Source: Bacteroidota bacterium | GTDB taxonomy: Bacteria > Bacteroidota > Bacteroidia > UBA7662 > CANHCV01 | Length of the DNA: 19,360 nt | Direction of reading: 5' to 3' | Assembly: GCA_027488715.1 (NCBI GenBank) | Contig: JAIYBD010000234.1 | Location: 1-19,360, forward strand | Translations under genes and position numbers: made by a program | Notes under the pieces: model-generated | Seen by the model: the letters and a program-made list of their open reading frames with translations, nothing else | Databases searched by the model: none | Told to the model about the DNA's origin: nothing | Shown here: positions 6,377 through 15,720 of the stretch, one piece after another | Layout: each line of letters begins with the position of its first letter | Position numbering within the stretch: position 1 is the first letter of the stretch

Positions 6377-9300
6377 ATGAGAATTTGTTTCATTTTGAGT
6401 GCATTCATGCTTTTTGGCATGGGTGTATTCGGTCAGAATAATGCCGTAGATACGGCCAATTTCCCTTATTGGATTTCCATGATGGATAATCCACAAGCCA
6501 ATTTTCATGCAACGGTTTCGGCCTTTGAAAAATATTGGGAGCATCGAACCCGTCAAAAAGGTGATGGGTACAATGCCTTCAAGCGTTGGGAATACTATTG
6601 GGGAAGCCGATTGAATGCCGATGGCACCCGTCGCAATGCCGCCCAAACCTACGAAGCCATGTTGCCCTATTCCGAAAGGGCGGCTTTGGAATACAGCCGA
6701 GGAAAGTGGACCAACCTCGGTCCCATCAACGTTATTCGTTTTCGAAACGGAAACGTTCGAGGGATTGGGCGAGTTAATTCCTTAGCATTTCACCCCACCG
6801 ATTCGCTCATCATGTATGCTGGAGCACCCAAAGGTGGGTTTTGGCGCACCTTCGATGGCGGGAAATCGTGGTCAACCACCACCGATCTTTTGCCAACTTT
6901 GGGCGTATCCGCCATTGCTGTACATCCTCAAATGCCGTCTCTTATCTTGTTGGGAACAGGCGACCGAGATGCGGGCGATTCCCAAGGAATGGGCGTGTTT
7001 AAATCGACCGACGGTGGTGCAACTTTTTCAGCCTCCAATACGGGCATGGCGGTTCAAACCGTCAATAAATTGTACTTTGTTCCTCAATCACCGGGGAAAG
7101 TTATTGCTGCAACCAGCAACGGGATTTACTTATCCCGCGATAGCGGATCAACGTGGACCCGTTCTTCTACATTCTCTCAACCTGCCAAAGATTTGGTGAT
7201 GAAACCCAATAATTTGGCGGTTTGGTACACTGCCGTGAACGGAAGTTTCTATCGCTCAGTAGATACTGGAAATACTTGGGCGCTAGTTCGTTCTGGTTTA
7301 CCAAGTACAAGCATCCAACGTGGAGCCTTGGCTGTTTCTCCCGATCAACCCGATTGGGTTTACTTCTTGGTTTCCAACTCGAACAGTGCCTTTTTGGGGT
7401 TGTACCGCTCGGTTGATTCAGGAGCTACCTTTTCAACCCGAGCAACCAGTCCGAATTTGTTGGATTGGGGATGCATTCCCACGGGAACTTCCGGACAAGG
7501 GTGGTACGATTTAGCCTTGGCTTGCAATCCGCAAAATGCCAATATTGTGCATGTTGGAGGAGTGAATGCATTTTTCTCCATCGATGGTGGACAAACTTTT
7601 ACCATATCAGGGCACTGGGTTGGAGGACCGAACAACTGCAATTCCAGTTACTTGCATGCCGATCAACACGTTTTTGAATACAATCCTCACAACAAATTGT
7701 TGTTCGTTGGGAACGATGGGGGTGTTTTCTACAAGAAAGCAGAATCGGAAAACTGGGTGGTGCTTTCCGATGGAATGGCCATCTCGCAGATTTATAAAAT
7801 TGGAAGTACAAACGCCGAGGAACGGTTGATCATGAACGGGTACCAAGACAATGGTTCAGCCCTGTTGAACGATACCACTTGGGCTGTAGCGATGGGCGGG
7901 GATGGAATGGAATGCGCCATTGATTATCGCGATCCTAATTTCATGTACGGATCCATTTATTACGGCTCTATTTCCCGCAGTACCGATTACGGTTATTCCT
8001 TCCAACCCATCGCCAACAACGGAAGAAACGGCATCAACGAAAGTGGAGATTGGGTAACACCGTATGGCTTGCATTCGTTGGATCCGAATAAAATGTTCAT
8101 TGGCTACAAGAATTTATGGAGAAGTGATAACGTGAAAAATGGAGACCCTACCACCATCCGATTTTCCAAAATCTCCAATTTAACGACCACTCAAAATATT
8201 CGGGTGGTGGAACACAGTGCAGCCGATCAGAACTTGTTGTTTTTCAGCAATTCCAGTCAGTTGTACAAAAGCAATAACGTTTCTTCTGCCGCCACCAGCG
8301 TCATTTTTTCTCAAATTACTTCTCCAACGGGCATCAACCGCATTACCGACATTCTCTGCGATGTTCGCAATGCTCAGGTTGTTTATGCGCTTCGCGATAA
8401 CAAAGTTTGGAAGAGCTCCAATCAGGGAACGAGTTGGGTGGATTATTCAGGAACGCTTCCAAACATCCCCATGAATTCCATCATTCAAGATACCACGTGC
8501 TTTGAGTGTTTGTATTTAGGAACGGATGCCGGCGTTTTCTATCGGGATACGGTTTTGAACGATTGGGTGATTTTTTCGGATGGATTGGCGTTGAATTCGG
8601 AAGTTACTGAATTGGAAATTTACTACAACCGCGACCGGGTGAAAAGCCGTTTGCGGGCTGCAACATACGGCCGCGGATTGTGGGAGTCGCCTTTGTACAC
8701 CCGCTCCGGGCTGATGCCCGTCGCTCGTTTTGAAGTGGACGATACCTTGGGCTGCGATGGCTATGCGTTTCAATTTACCGATCTTTCCAACAACGGCCCC
8801 ACGGGTTGGAATTGGACGTTCTCTCCATCCAACGTTCAATTTACGGCAGGAACTACTGCTCAATCCCAACATCCTTCGGTGGTGTTTTTACAGCCGGGCC
8901 GTTATTCGGTAAGTTTGGTGGCCAACAACGCAGCCGGAACCGATACGTTCAACCAAACGGGGTTGATCAACGTGGGTGGTGGTCAAATGAATATTCCGTT
9001 TTCCATCGATTTTGATTCCAACAATGGCGGCTATCAAAATGAAAAACGAGATCAGTTCGACTGGACCCGAAATCGTTTGCAAACGCCATCGGTCGGTACA
9101 GGTCCTTTGGGCGATCATACCACCGGGGCTGGTTATTATTACTACGTAGAAGCATCTGCTCCCAACTACCCAAAAAAATCAACTTCGTTCCGTTCTTTCT
9201 GCTTTGATGTTTCGGGAATGGCGCGACCAACATTAAGTTTTTGGTATTCCAATTTTGGGACCGATGTGGGAGATTTGGTTCTTCAAGTGAACCCTCAAGG

Positions 9301-10984
9301 AAAGGGATGGGAAACCGTTTGGAAAATTTCAAGAAATACCGGTCAGGCATGGAAAAATGCGAAGGTTTCGCTTCAAGGTTACACGGGTAAATGCAAGTTT
9401 AGGTTCATTGGTACGACCTCCTTTTTCTGGAGTGGCGACATGGCCGTTGACGATATTATGGTATTCGATCGTCCTTCAACAACCGATGTTCGCATGGCAG
9501 AAATTCGTCGCCCAGGGAAATTCCTTTGCGGTCCGAATGCGTTGGGCGACTCAGTCGAGGTTCTTTTGATCAACGAAGGAACCGAAAAGGTTGGAAATAT
9601 CCCTGTTCGCTTTCAATGGGGAACCAATAATCCACAAGCTGGAACGTATTCCGATAGTTTGATGGCGGGCGATAGTGCTTACTATGTTTTTGCGGTTGCT
9701 TTGCAAGTGCCGGTGGGTTCGCATCGTTTGATGGCCTATTCCGAATTGAATGCCGACCAAAACGCGTTGAATGATACCGTAATGATGAATTTGGAGCAGG
9801 GCCAAACGCCAACCGATCCCGCAATTTCCGGTCCGCTTTTCGTTTGTAAAAACGATTCAACCACGTTAACAGCCACCACTACGGCCGACTCCATTTATTG
9901 GTATTCCAGTTTGAGTTCGGGAACTCCGGTTGGTTCGGGATCTACGTTTTCCATCTTCAATTTGAGTAAGGATAGTATTTTGTTTGTCCAGGGCTTCAAT
10001 GCTGGACGTGCTTGGGTTGGTCCAGAGGATACTTCCATTTCTTTGGGTGGATTTATTCCGGCAATCAACGACAGTGGGGTGAACTTTACCGTCAATGCCC
10101 GACCTGGTTTAACGTTGGAAACGGTGGACATCTACACCGATTCCGCTTCTACGTTTTGGGTAAAGTTGATACGTGGAGGAGTTACCCTAGATTCTACCCA
10201 ATTCTTTGTGAATTCGGGTGGTAAGCGAACCTTGCAGTTGAATTGGTACATTCCCAGAAACAGTGGATATACGTTAGCAATGCGCCGAATTTCGGGTGGG
10301 CAAGTTTACCGAAATTATGCGGGTGCTTCCTACAATTACGATGTGCCCAATGGAGTTTCAATAACAGGATCTACCGGAGGAAATCAGTTTTATTACTATT
10401 TCTACCGATGGAGGGTGAAATACAATGCCTGTGCATCGCAAAGGATGAGAGTAACGGTAAAAATGATTCCTCGACCAGTCATTCAAGTAACGCCCCAAAC
10501 CTTCCAAGTAACGCGCGGAGATTCCGTTGTTTTGAACGCCTCGGGAGCGCGTTCTTATCGTTGGACGCCGAACACGTATTTGAATGTAGATACCGGTTCT
10601 ACGGTGGTGTCGAAGCCACTTCAATCCATACAATACACCGTTCAGGGGTGGGATACGTTGTTATGTCCAACCTTGCAAACGTCCCAAATTTCTGTGAATG
10701 GATTAGCTAGTCAGGATTTGATCTTTCCTGGAGTTTCTCTTCAAGTATACCCCAATCCTGTTCAGGAAATTCTTTATTTAATGCCTAAAACGACCGTTTC
10801 CGGAAAGGGGCATTTAAGATTGTACGATGTTAAAGGGAAAGTGGTCTTTCAACAGCAAATTCAATGGGAGCCCTATCAACTTTGTGAAATAAAACTTCCT
10901 GTGCTTTCTGGAGGTTATTATCAATTGGAGGTGCAACATCTTCAGCAACCCGCAGTCACTAAATTATTGATTCTTCAAGATTAG
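6377..10984 (+). CDS. Giant secreted Asp-box beta-propeller/PKD/MAM protein with T9SS type A sorting domain (paralogue 1)
   Basis: Predicted 1,535-residue exported protein; function unknown. In order: signal peptide (1-19, likely cut after VFG); a conserved segment with HATVSAFEKYWEHRTRQKGD (44-63) and FKRWE (68-72); a large propeller (about 110-775) with at least eight Asp boxes such as STDGGATF (210-217), SRDSGSTW (253-260), SVDTGNTW (294-301) and STDYGYSF (535-542), resembling VPS10/sortilin-type propellers; a PKD-like domain (780-867); a MAM domain (875-1035, with TGPLGDHTTGAGYYYYVEAS); a CARDB-like region (1037-1140); an Ig-like domain (1145-1210); an unnamed beta module (1215-1355); a further Ig/PKD-like domain (1365-1440); and a T9SS type A sorting domain (1452-1535, VYPNP then GGYYQLEV). 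The start at 6377 gives the signal peptide directly; the in-frame GTG/ATG-side extension to 6326 has none. The paralogue follows after 6 bp. It is probably surface-anchored or released, with binding or adhesion as a guess. Confidence 0.85.
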   Translation: MRICFILSAFMLFGMGVFGQNNAVDTANFPYWISMMDNPQANFHATVSAFEKYWEHRTRQKGDGYNAFKRWEYYWGSRLNADGTRRNAAQTYEAMLPYSERAALEYSRGKWTNLGPINVIRFRNGNVRGIGRVNSLAFHPTDSLIMYAGAPKGGFWRTFDGGKSWSTTTDLLPTLGVSAIAVHPQMPSLILLGTGDRDAGDSQGMGVFKSTDGGATFSASNTGMAVQTVNKLYFVPQSPGKVIAATSNGIYLSRDSGSTWTRSSTFSQPAKDLVMKPNNLAVWYTAVNGSFYRSVDTGNTWALVRSGLPSTSIQRGALAVSPDQPDWVYFLVSNSNSAFLGLYRSVDSGATFSTRATSPNLLDWGCIPTGTSGQGWYDLALACNPQNANIVHVGGVNAFFSIDGGQTFTISGHWVGGPNNCNSSYLHADQHVFEYNPHNKLLFVGNDGGVFYKKAESENWVVLSDGMAISQIYKIGSTNAEERLIMNGYQDNGSALLNDTTWAVAMGGDGMECAIDYRDPNFMYGSIYYGSISRSTDYGYSFQPIANNGRNGINESGDWVTPYGLHSLDPNKMFIGYKNLWRSDNVKNGDPTTIRFSKISNLTTTQNIRVVEHSAADQNLLFFSNSSQLYKSNNVSSAATSVIFSQITSPTGINRITDILCDVRNAQVVYALRDNKVWKSSNQGTSWVDYSGTLPNIPMNSIIQDTTCFECLYLGTDAGVFYRDTVLNDWVIFSDGLALNSEVTELEIYYNRDRVKSRLRAATYGRGLWESPLYTRSGLMPVARFEVDDTLGCDGYAFQFTDLSNNGPTGWNWTFSPSNVQFTAGTTAQSQHPSVVFLQPGRYSVSLVANNAAGTDTFNQTGLINVGGGQMNIPFSIDFDSNNGGYQNEKRDQFDWTRNRLQTPSVGTGPLGDHTTGAGYYYYVEASAPNYPKKSTSFRSFCFDVSGMARPTLSFWYSNFGTDVGDLVLQVNPQGKGWETVWKISRNTGQAWKNAKVSLQGYTGKCKFRFIGTTSFFWSGDMAVDDIMVFDRPSTTDVRMAEIRRPGKFLCGPNALGDSVEVLLINEGTEKVGNIPVRFQWGTNNPQAGTYSDSLMAGDSAYYVFAVALQVPVGSHRLMAYSELNADQNALNDTVMMNLEQGQTPTDPAISGPLFVCKNDSTTLTATTTADSIYWYSSLSSGTPVGSGSTFSIFNLSKDSILFVQGFNAGRAWVGPEDTSISLGGFIPAINDSGVNFTVNARPGLTLETVDIYTDSASTFWVKLIRGGVTLDSTQFFVNSGGKRTLQLNWYIPRNSGYTLAMRRISGGQVYRNYAGASYNYDVPNGVSITGSTGGNQFYYYFYRWRVKYNACASQRMRVTVKMIPRPVIQVTPQTFQVTRGDSVVLNASGARSYRWTPNTYLNVDTGSTVVSKPLQSIQYTVQGWDTLLCPTLQTSQISVNGLASQDLIFPGVSLQVYPNPVQEILYLMPKTTVSGKGHLRLYDVKGKVVFQQQIQWEPYQLCEIKLPVLSGGYYQLEVQHLQQPAVTKLLILQD

Positions 10985-10990
10985 AAAAAT

Positions 10991-13900
10991 ATGAAATCAG
11001 TTTTCTTTTTTATTTTTTCGTTTGTTGTCATTTCTGCTTCAGCTCAATCCAATGAAAGTCAAAGAGTGGATACCTCACAGTATCCCTATTGGATTCAGAT
11101 GATGCAAGACCCTCAAGCTCCGTTTCATGCCACCGTTTCTGCTTTTGAAAAATATTTTGAAAATCGGGAGCGCCAAAAAGGCGATGGGTGGAAAGTGTTT
11201 AAACGTTGGGAAGCATTTTGGCGCGATCGTTTGGATGAAAATGGAATTCGCATTTCACCAACCGTTTCTGCTACGAATGGTTTGAACTTCCAAAACGGAC
11301 CTCAAACCGAAGGGATAACCGGAAACTGGCAGCAATTGGGGCCCATGGCGAAACCAATTCCCAATGGGCAGCCTACCGGTCTCGGACGAATCAATGCCCT
11401 TGAGTTTGCGCCCAATAGTACCCAAATTGTATATGCTGGAGCACCCTCAGGAGGTTTGTGGAAATCCATCAACCGCGGTCAATCGTGGGTTGCTTTGACC
11501 GATCGTTTACCAACTTTGGGAGTTTCTGCCATCACGGTTGATCGAAGAAATTCCAATAAAATTTACATCGGTACCGGAGATCGAGATGCGGATGATGCGC
11601 GTGGAATGGGTGTATGGAAAACCATGGATGGCGGACAAACTTGGTCTCAAATTTCCAATGGAATGGGAGATATAAAAGTGTCCAAATTATTGGTTCATTT
11701 TCAGGATACCAATCTTCTTTTGGCCGCTACAGAAAGAGGTGCTTACCGATCCACCAATGGAGGATCAACATGGACTTCGGTTGGACCCGTTTCTGTTTTT
11801 TGCAAAGACATGGTCATTAAACCAAACGATTCAAACGTGGTATATTTAGCTGGAGCGGGTGTTGTTTATAAGAGCTTAGATTTTGGAAGAACTTGGTCGG
11901 CCTTAACCAATGGAATTGGGGTGCATCAGCACATTCGAATTGCAGTAACCCCGGCCAACAATAATTATTTGTACGTGGTAGCTGCCAATGTTTCAAGTTT
12001 TGATGCATTGTACCGTTCTACAGACGGTGGAGCCACATTTACGCGGATGAGTACAAGTCCAAATATCTTGGATTGGAGTTCAAATGGAAGTGGAACCGGA
12101 GGTCAAAGTTGGTACGATTTAGACATTGCTGCTGACCCCGAATTCCCGAATATTATTTATGTGGGAGGCATTAATGTGTGGAAATCATCCAATGGAGGTT
12201 CTACATGGAATATTGTTGCCCACTGGGTTGGAGCCGGAGCTCCAGCCGTGCATGCCGATCATCACATCCTTGAGTTCAATATTGCCGATTATTCTTTGTG
12301 GGACGGCTGCGACGGTGGGGTTTATTACACCACGGATCGTGGAAATTCTTGGAATTCGGTAACCGATGGGTTGGCGATTACGCAGATGTATAAAATTGGA
12401 CAAAGTGCAACCACTACCAATGTTGTTATTGGTAACCAAGATAATGGTACCTACGCTTTAAGTGGAAATACGTGGAACCACATGATTGGAGGCGATGGAA
12501 TGGAGTGCGCCATCGATGCAAATGATCCCAATTATGTTTATGGGGAAGTGTATTACGGCGATTTGTACCGAAGCACCAACGGCGGCGCAAACAGCCAAGG
12601 TATTACCAATTCCATTTCAGGGGAACAAGGTGATTGGGTAACTCCATACGAAATTCATCGAAGTAATACGAACGTGATGTTTTTGGGGTACAAGAATCTT
12701 TGGAAAACTTCGAATTTGAAAGCTAATTCAGCATTTCAGGTGAATTGGAGAACCATTACTCCATCGGCCGGCATTGGACCAGAAGATAACATCAGGGTTA
12801 TCGAACAGTCGGCCGTGAACCACGATGTTTTATATTTCGCAACCGGCCGTCAGCATTTAACCCGTTCTGATAACGTGAACGCAACAAATCCTTCGTGGGT
12901 TCCACTTTCGAATCAGTTGCCAGGAAGAGGTCGGGTAGTGGACATTGCTTCGGATTTTCGGGTGCAGAATCGGGTGAACATCATTCAAGGAAATCGGGTG
13001 TATCGAAGCGAAGACAAAGGGTTAACGTGGACCGATATTTCTGGTAATTTACCCAATGTAAAGATGAATACCTTGGTGGTAGATAGCAGTGAAGGTGATG
13101 CCTTGTATTTAGGAACCGATGGCGGAGTGTATTACCGCGATACGAACACGGTTCAGTGGATTCGTTTTTCGGCTGGATTGCCGGATGCGGTTACGGTTTC
13201 GGAATTGGAAATTTTTCACTCTCGAACCAATCGAAATCAAAGTTTACTACGTTCCGGAACTTATGGCCGAGGCGTTTGGCAAACTCCTTTGTTTTCCATT
13301 GCTGGTTTTCCTGTTGCTCAATTCGGAACATCAACCGGCGATTCGGTGGGATGTACTGGATTTCCGGTAACGTTGGTGAATGCTTCCACCAATTATCCCA
13401 AGAATAACCGTTGGATCATTTCACCGAACACCGTAACCTTTGTGAATGGTACGAGCGCTCGTTCGGTGAATCCGCAAGTGATTTTTAATGTTCCCGGTGT
13501 TTATTCGGTGAAACTCATTGCTACCAATAATTTGGGAACCGATTCTGTGGAGAAACGTAATTTTATCACCATTTCCAATGGGCCTCAAGTGCCATTCGGA
13601 TTTGATTTTGATGTGAATAACCAATATTATTTTCAATCCAAAGAAGATCAAAAAGATTGGACGATTCAAGCGGGAAGAACTACGTTGAATTCAGGTCCAT
13701 TGTTTGGAAAATCGGGCAGCTCCACCGATCAGTATTTGGTGTTTTTTGATGCTTTGAATCCGACGAAAACCGATACTGCTCGATTGGAGAGCGATTGTTT
13801 TTCGGTTTTTGGAAAGATCAATCCAACCTTGGAGTTTTGGTACATGAATTATGGCACCCGTTGCCAATCGCTTTCGGTGGAGGTGAACGACCGTGGCGGT

Positions 13901-15544
13901 TGGAGAAAAGTGTGGGAGATAACCGGCAATGGCCCAAGGAAGTGGCAATTGGCTCAAATTCCGTTGAATCCAGCTTGGGCCACCATGAAGTTCCGTTTGG
14001 TGGGAGTAAATGGAGGTTCTGATGGTGTTTTGGCCTTGGATGAAGTGCGTGTTTTTGAGCGTTTGCATCTTCGAGATGCCGCCATGTTGCCTTCTAAAGA
14101 ATCATCGAATTCAACGTGTGGCCTATCTTTTTTCCCTAGTGTTACCCTGAAAAATACTGGTACAGATACGATTAGCAATGGCACGGTTCAAATTTTAGTT
14201 GGTACTTCCCCATCCATAAATGTTCCATTTAATCAGTCGTTGCTACCTGGCGATTCTTTGAGAGTTACCGCTACTACGCCTGTTTTGATTCCTGCGGTAG
14301 GGTCGTATTCAGTAGTTTATCGTGTGCAAGTTACAGGAGATGGAAATTCTACCAATGATGGATGGATGGAGGAACGCGCCTTCTCTATTTCACCAACTTC
14401 ACCTGTCGTTCGAAGCGATACATTTTGTTTAGCAGAGCCCATTCTAATCCCAGCTGTGCACAGTGGAGATAGTTTGTTCTGGTACCAGGAAGCCGATTCC
14501 AATCGTGTCGTTTTTGTGGGTGATACTTTCCGTTCAGCTCCCTTATTGTATGCCAATGGATATTTAACCCAGTCGGCCAAATACGCTTCATTAACTACAG
14601 GTTTAGACACTTCTTTTGAAGTGGATAGCTTTAGTGCTCAACCTCATGCACTTGTTTTCAATGTTACCGCAAAAGAGGGGATGACACTACGTTCATTTTG
14701 GGTGAAATCCGATGTTGGAGGTAGTTCTGCAACATTCCGTGTAGTGTCTCGCAGCGGTAGGGTATGGAGTCACAATCAAAATGTCGGGCCGGGGTGGAGT
14801 CGTTTTTCACCGTCGTGGTTTCTACCAGCCGATTCGGGCTATCGTTTGGAGTTGGTTGGCGTTAACGGCAATGCCCGATTGGGAATGGCGGTTCACAAGG
14901 GCACTTTTCCATTGGGAATTACCCAGGTTGTAGATATTCAAGGAAGTCCACAAGGGATTTATTTTTGGCCTTATGCCTTTTCGTGGAATGTTACGTTTGC
15001 ATCGTGTTTTTCTCCCAAGGTAAAGGTGAATGCATTTGTAGCCTCCAAACCAACGCTTCGAGCGAATCAAAATCTGTTTCGAATTGCTTCAGGTGGAAGT
15101 GCTCAAATCAATGTTATTGGAGGGGTAAGGTATCAATGGATTCCATCCAATGGTATTTCAAATCCGAATGCTGGATTTGTAACGGCTTCTCCTTCGGTAA
15201 CTACGAATTATCAAGTGATTGGTTATAACGCAGAAGGATGTACAGATACACTACAAATCACCGTAGAAGTAGCACAAACGGCTAAGGAATTGGATGATGT
15301 TGTTCAGGTATTCCCCAATCCATCACAGGGAGTTTTTCAATTTGTAATAAAAGAAACAGATGCAATGGCTGGAGATTTGAAAGTCGAAAACACCCTTGGA
15401 CAGTTGATTTGGCAAAAGAAAAATTTATCTGGAACGACCATTACCATTGATTTACGTTCTCAACCGGATGGGATTTATCATTTGAGTTGGAATCAAAAGG
15501 GAGTTGCCTACCATGTGAAATTGGTGAAAGGGGATGGAAGGTAG
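10991..15544 (+). CDS. Giant secreted Asp-box beta-propeller/PKD protein with T9SS type A sorting domain (paralogue 2)
   Basis: 1,517-residue tandem paralogue of the preceding gene, starting 6 bp after its stop, so the two are very likely one transcript. Layout: signal peptide (1-18, likely cut after ASA); the same N-terminal segment (FHATVSAFEKYFENRERQKG at 45-64, FKRWE at 70-74); a propeller (about 115-770) with about nine Asp boxes, for example TMDGGQTW (211-218), STNGGSTW (254-261), STDGGATF (343-350), TTDRGNSW (447-454) and SEDKGLTW (673-680); a PKD-like domain (775-862); a MAM-like domain (868-1024) that lacks the DHTTGxGYY signature of paralogue 1; a CARDB-like region (1028-1130); an Ig-like part (1138-1195); the unnamed beta module (1198-1345); an Ig/PKD-like domain (1352-1428); and a T9SS type A sorting domain (1437-1517: FPNPSQG, DGIYHLSW, VKLVKG). 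The propeller is clearly more similar between the paralogues than the later domains. No catalytic motif was recognised. Confidence 0.85.
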   Translation: MKSVFFFIFSFVVISASAQSNESQRVDTSQYPYWIQMMQDPQAPFHATVSAFEKYFENRERQKGDGWKVFKRWEAFWRDRLDENGIRISPTVSATNGLNFQNGPQTEGITGNWQQLGPMAKPIPNGQPTGLGRINALEFAPNSTQIVYAGAPSGGLWKSINRGQSWVALTDRLPTLGVSAITVDRRNSNKIYIGTGDRDADDARGMGVWKTMDGGQTWSQISNGMGDIKVSKLLVHFQDTNLLLAATERGAYRSTNGGSTWTSVGPVSVFCKDMVIKPNDSNVVYLAGAGVVYKSLDFGRTWSALTNGIGVHQHIRIAVTPANNNYLYVVAANVSSFDALYRSTDGGATFTRMSTSPNILDWSSNGSGTGGQSWYDLDIAADPEFPNIIYVGGINVWKSSNGGSTWNIVAHWVGAGAPAVHADHHILEFNIADYSLWDGCDGGVYYTTDRGNSWNSVTDGLAITQMYKIGQSATTTNVVIGNQDNGTYALSGNTWNHMIGGDGMECAIDANDPNYVYGEVYYGDLYRSTNGGANSQGITNSISGEQGDWVTPYEIHRSNTNVMFLGYKNLWKTSNLKANSAFQVNWRTITPSAGIGPEDNIRVIEQSAVNHDVLYFATGRQHLTRSDNVNATNPSWVPLSNQLPGRGRVVDIASDFRVQNRVNIIQGNRVYRSEDKGLTWTDISGNLPNVKMNTLVVDSSEGDALYLGTDGGVYYRDTNTVQWIRFSAGLPDAVTVSELEIFHSRTNRNQSLLRSGTYGRGVWQTPLFSIAGFPVAQFGTSTGDSVGCTGFPVTLVNASTNYPKNNRWIISPNTVTFVNGTSARSVNPQVIFNVPGVYSVKLIATNNLGTDSVEKRNFITISNGPQVPFGFDFDVNNQYYFQSKEDQKDWTIQAGRTTLNSGPLFGKSGSSTDQYLVFFDALNPTKTDTARLESDCFSVFGKINPTLEFWYMNYGTRCQSLSVEVNDRGGWRKVWEITGNGPRKWQLAQIPLNPAWATMKFRLVGVNGGSDGVLALDEVRVFERLHLRDAAMLPSKESSNSTCGLSFFPSVTLKNTGTDTISNGTVQILVGTSPSINVPFNQSLLPGDSLRVTATTPVLIPAVGSYSVVYRVQVTGDGNSTNDGWMEERAFSISPTSPVVRSDTFCLAEPILIPAVHSGDSLFWYQEADSNRVVFVGDTFRSAPLLYANGYLTQSAKYASLTTGLDTSFEVDSFSAQPHALVFNVTAKEGMTLRSFWVKSDVGGSSATFRVVSRSGRVWSHNQNVGPGWSRFSPSWFLPADSGYRLELVGVNGNARLGMAVHKGTFPLGITQVVDIQGSPQGIYFWPYAFSWNVTFASCFSPKVKVNAFVASKPTLRANQNLFRIASGGSAQINVIGGVRYQWIPSNGISNPNAGFVTASPSVTTNYQVIGYNAEGCTDTLQITVEVAQTAKELDDVVQVFPNPSQGVFQFVIKETDAMAGDLKVENTLGQLIWQKKNLSGTTITIDLRSQPDGIYHLSWNQKGVAYHVKLVKGDGR

Positions 15545-15600
15545 GATCAATAATGGAGTTGAACGATTCTTTTCCCTTTGCCCATCGATTCTGCTCGAGG

Positions 15601-15639
15601 ATCCCCTATTTATAAAAATTAATTTTGTTAATAGGGGAT
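15601..15639. repeat. Perfect 10-bp inverted repeat after the second T9SS gene
   Basis: ATCCCCTATT (15601-15610) and AATAGGGGAT (15630-15639) are exact reverse complements, separated by 19 nt that contain the smaller palindrome AAAATTAATTTT (15614-15625). It lies 57 bp after the stop of the paralogue 2 gene and could end its transcript, but no T run follows, so it may instead be a protein-binding or cruciform site. Confidence 0.6.
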
Positions 15640-15687
15640 AAATTCCCTTCGATTGGACTCAGGGACCGCCCGCCCCCACCGATAGCA

Positions 15688-15719
15688 ATTTACGGCTTTT
15701 TTCGGATTTAGTCGTAAAT
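15688..15719. repeat. 9-bp inverted repeat just before the AAACG array
   Basis: ATTTACGGC (15688-15696) pairs with GTCGTAAAT (15711-15719), with one G-T wobble, around a 14-nt loop starting with T6. It ends one base before the first AAACG unit. No T run follows on either strand, so it does not look like a terminator. Confidence 0.45.
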
Positions 15720-15720
15720 G

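Noticed and set aside
6301..6420. Upstream start at 6420 for the EamA transporter and at 6326 for the first T9SS protein
   Set aside because: Both extensions overlap each other's promoter region and lack family features; the ATGs at 6300 and 6377 give a normal EamA start and a clear signal peptide.
15594..15604. Overlapping XhoI and BamHI sites that resemble a cloning polylinker
   Set aside because: Only two sites with no other vector sequence around them; most likely chance.
15553..15615. A 20-codon open frame after the second T9SS gene
   Set aside because: It ends inside the inverted repeat, has no family-like content and no promoter.
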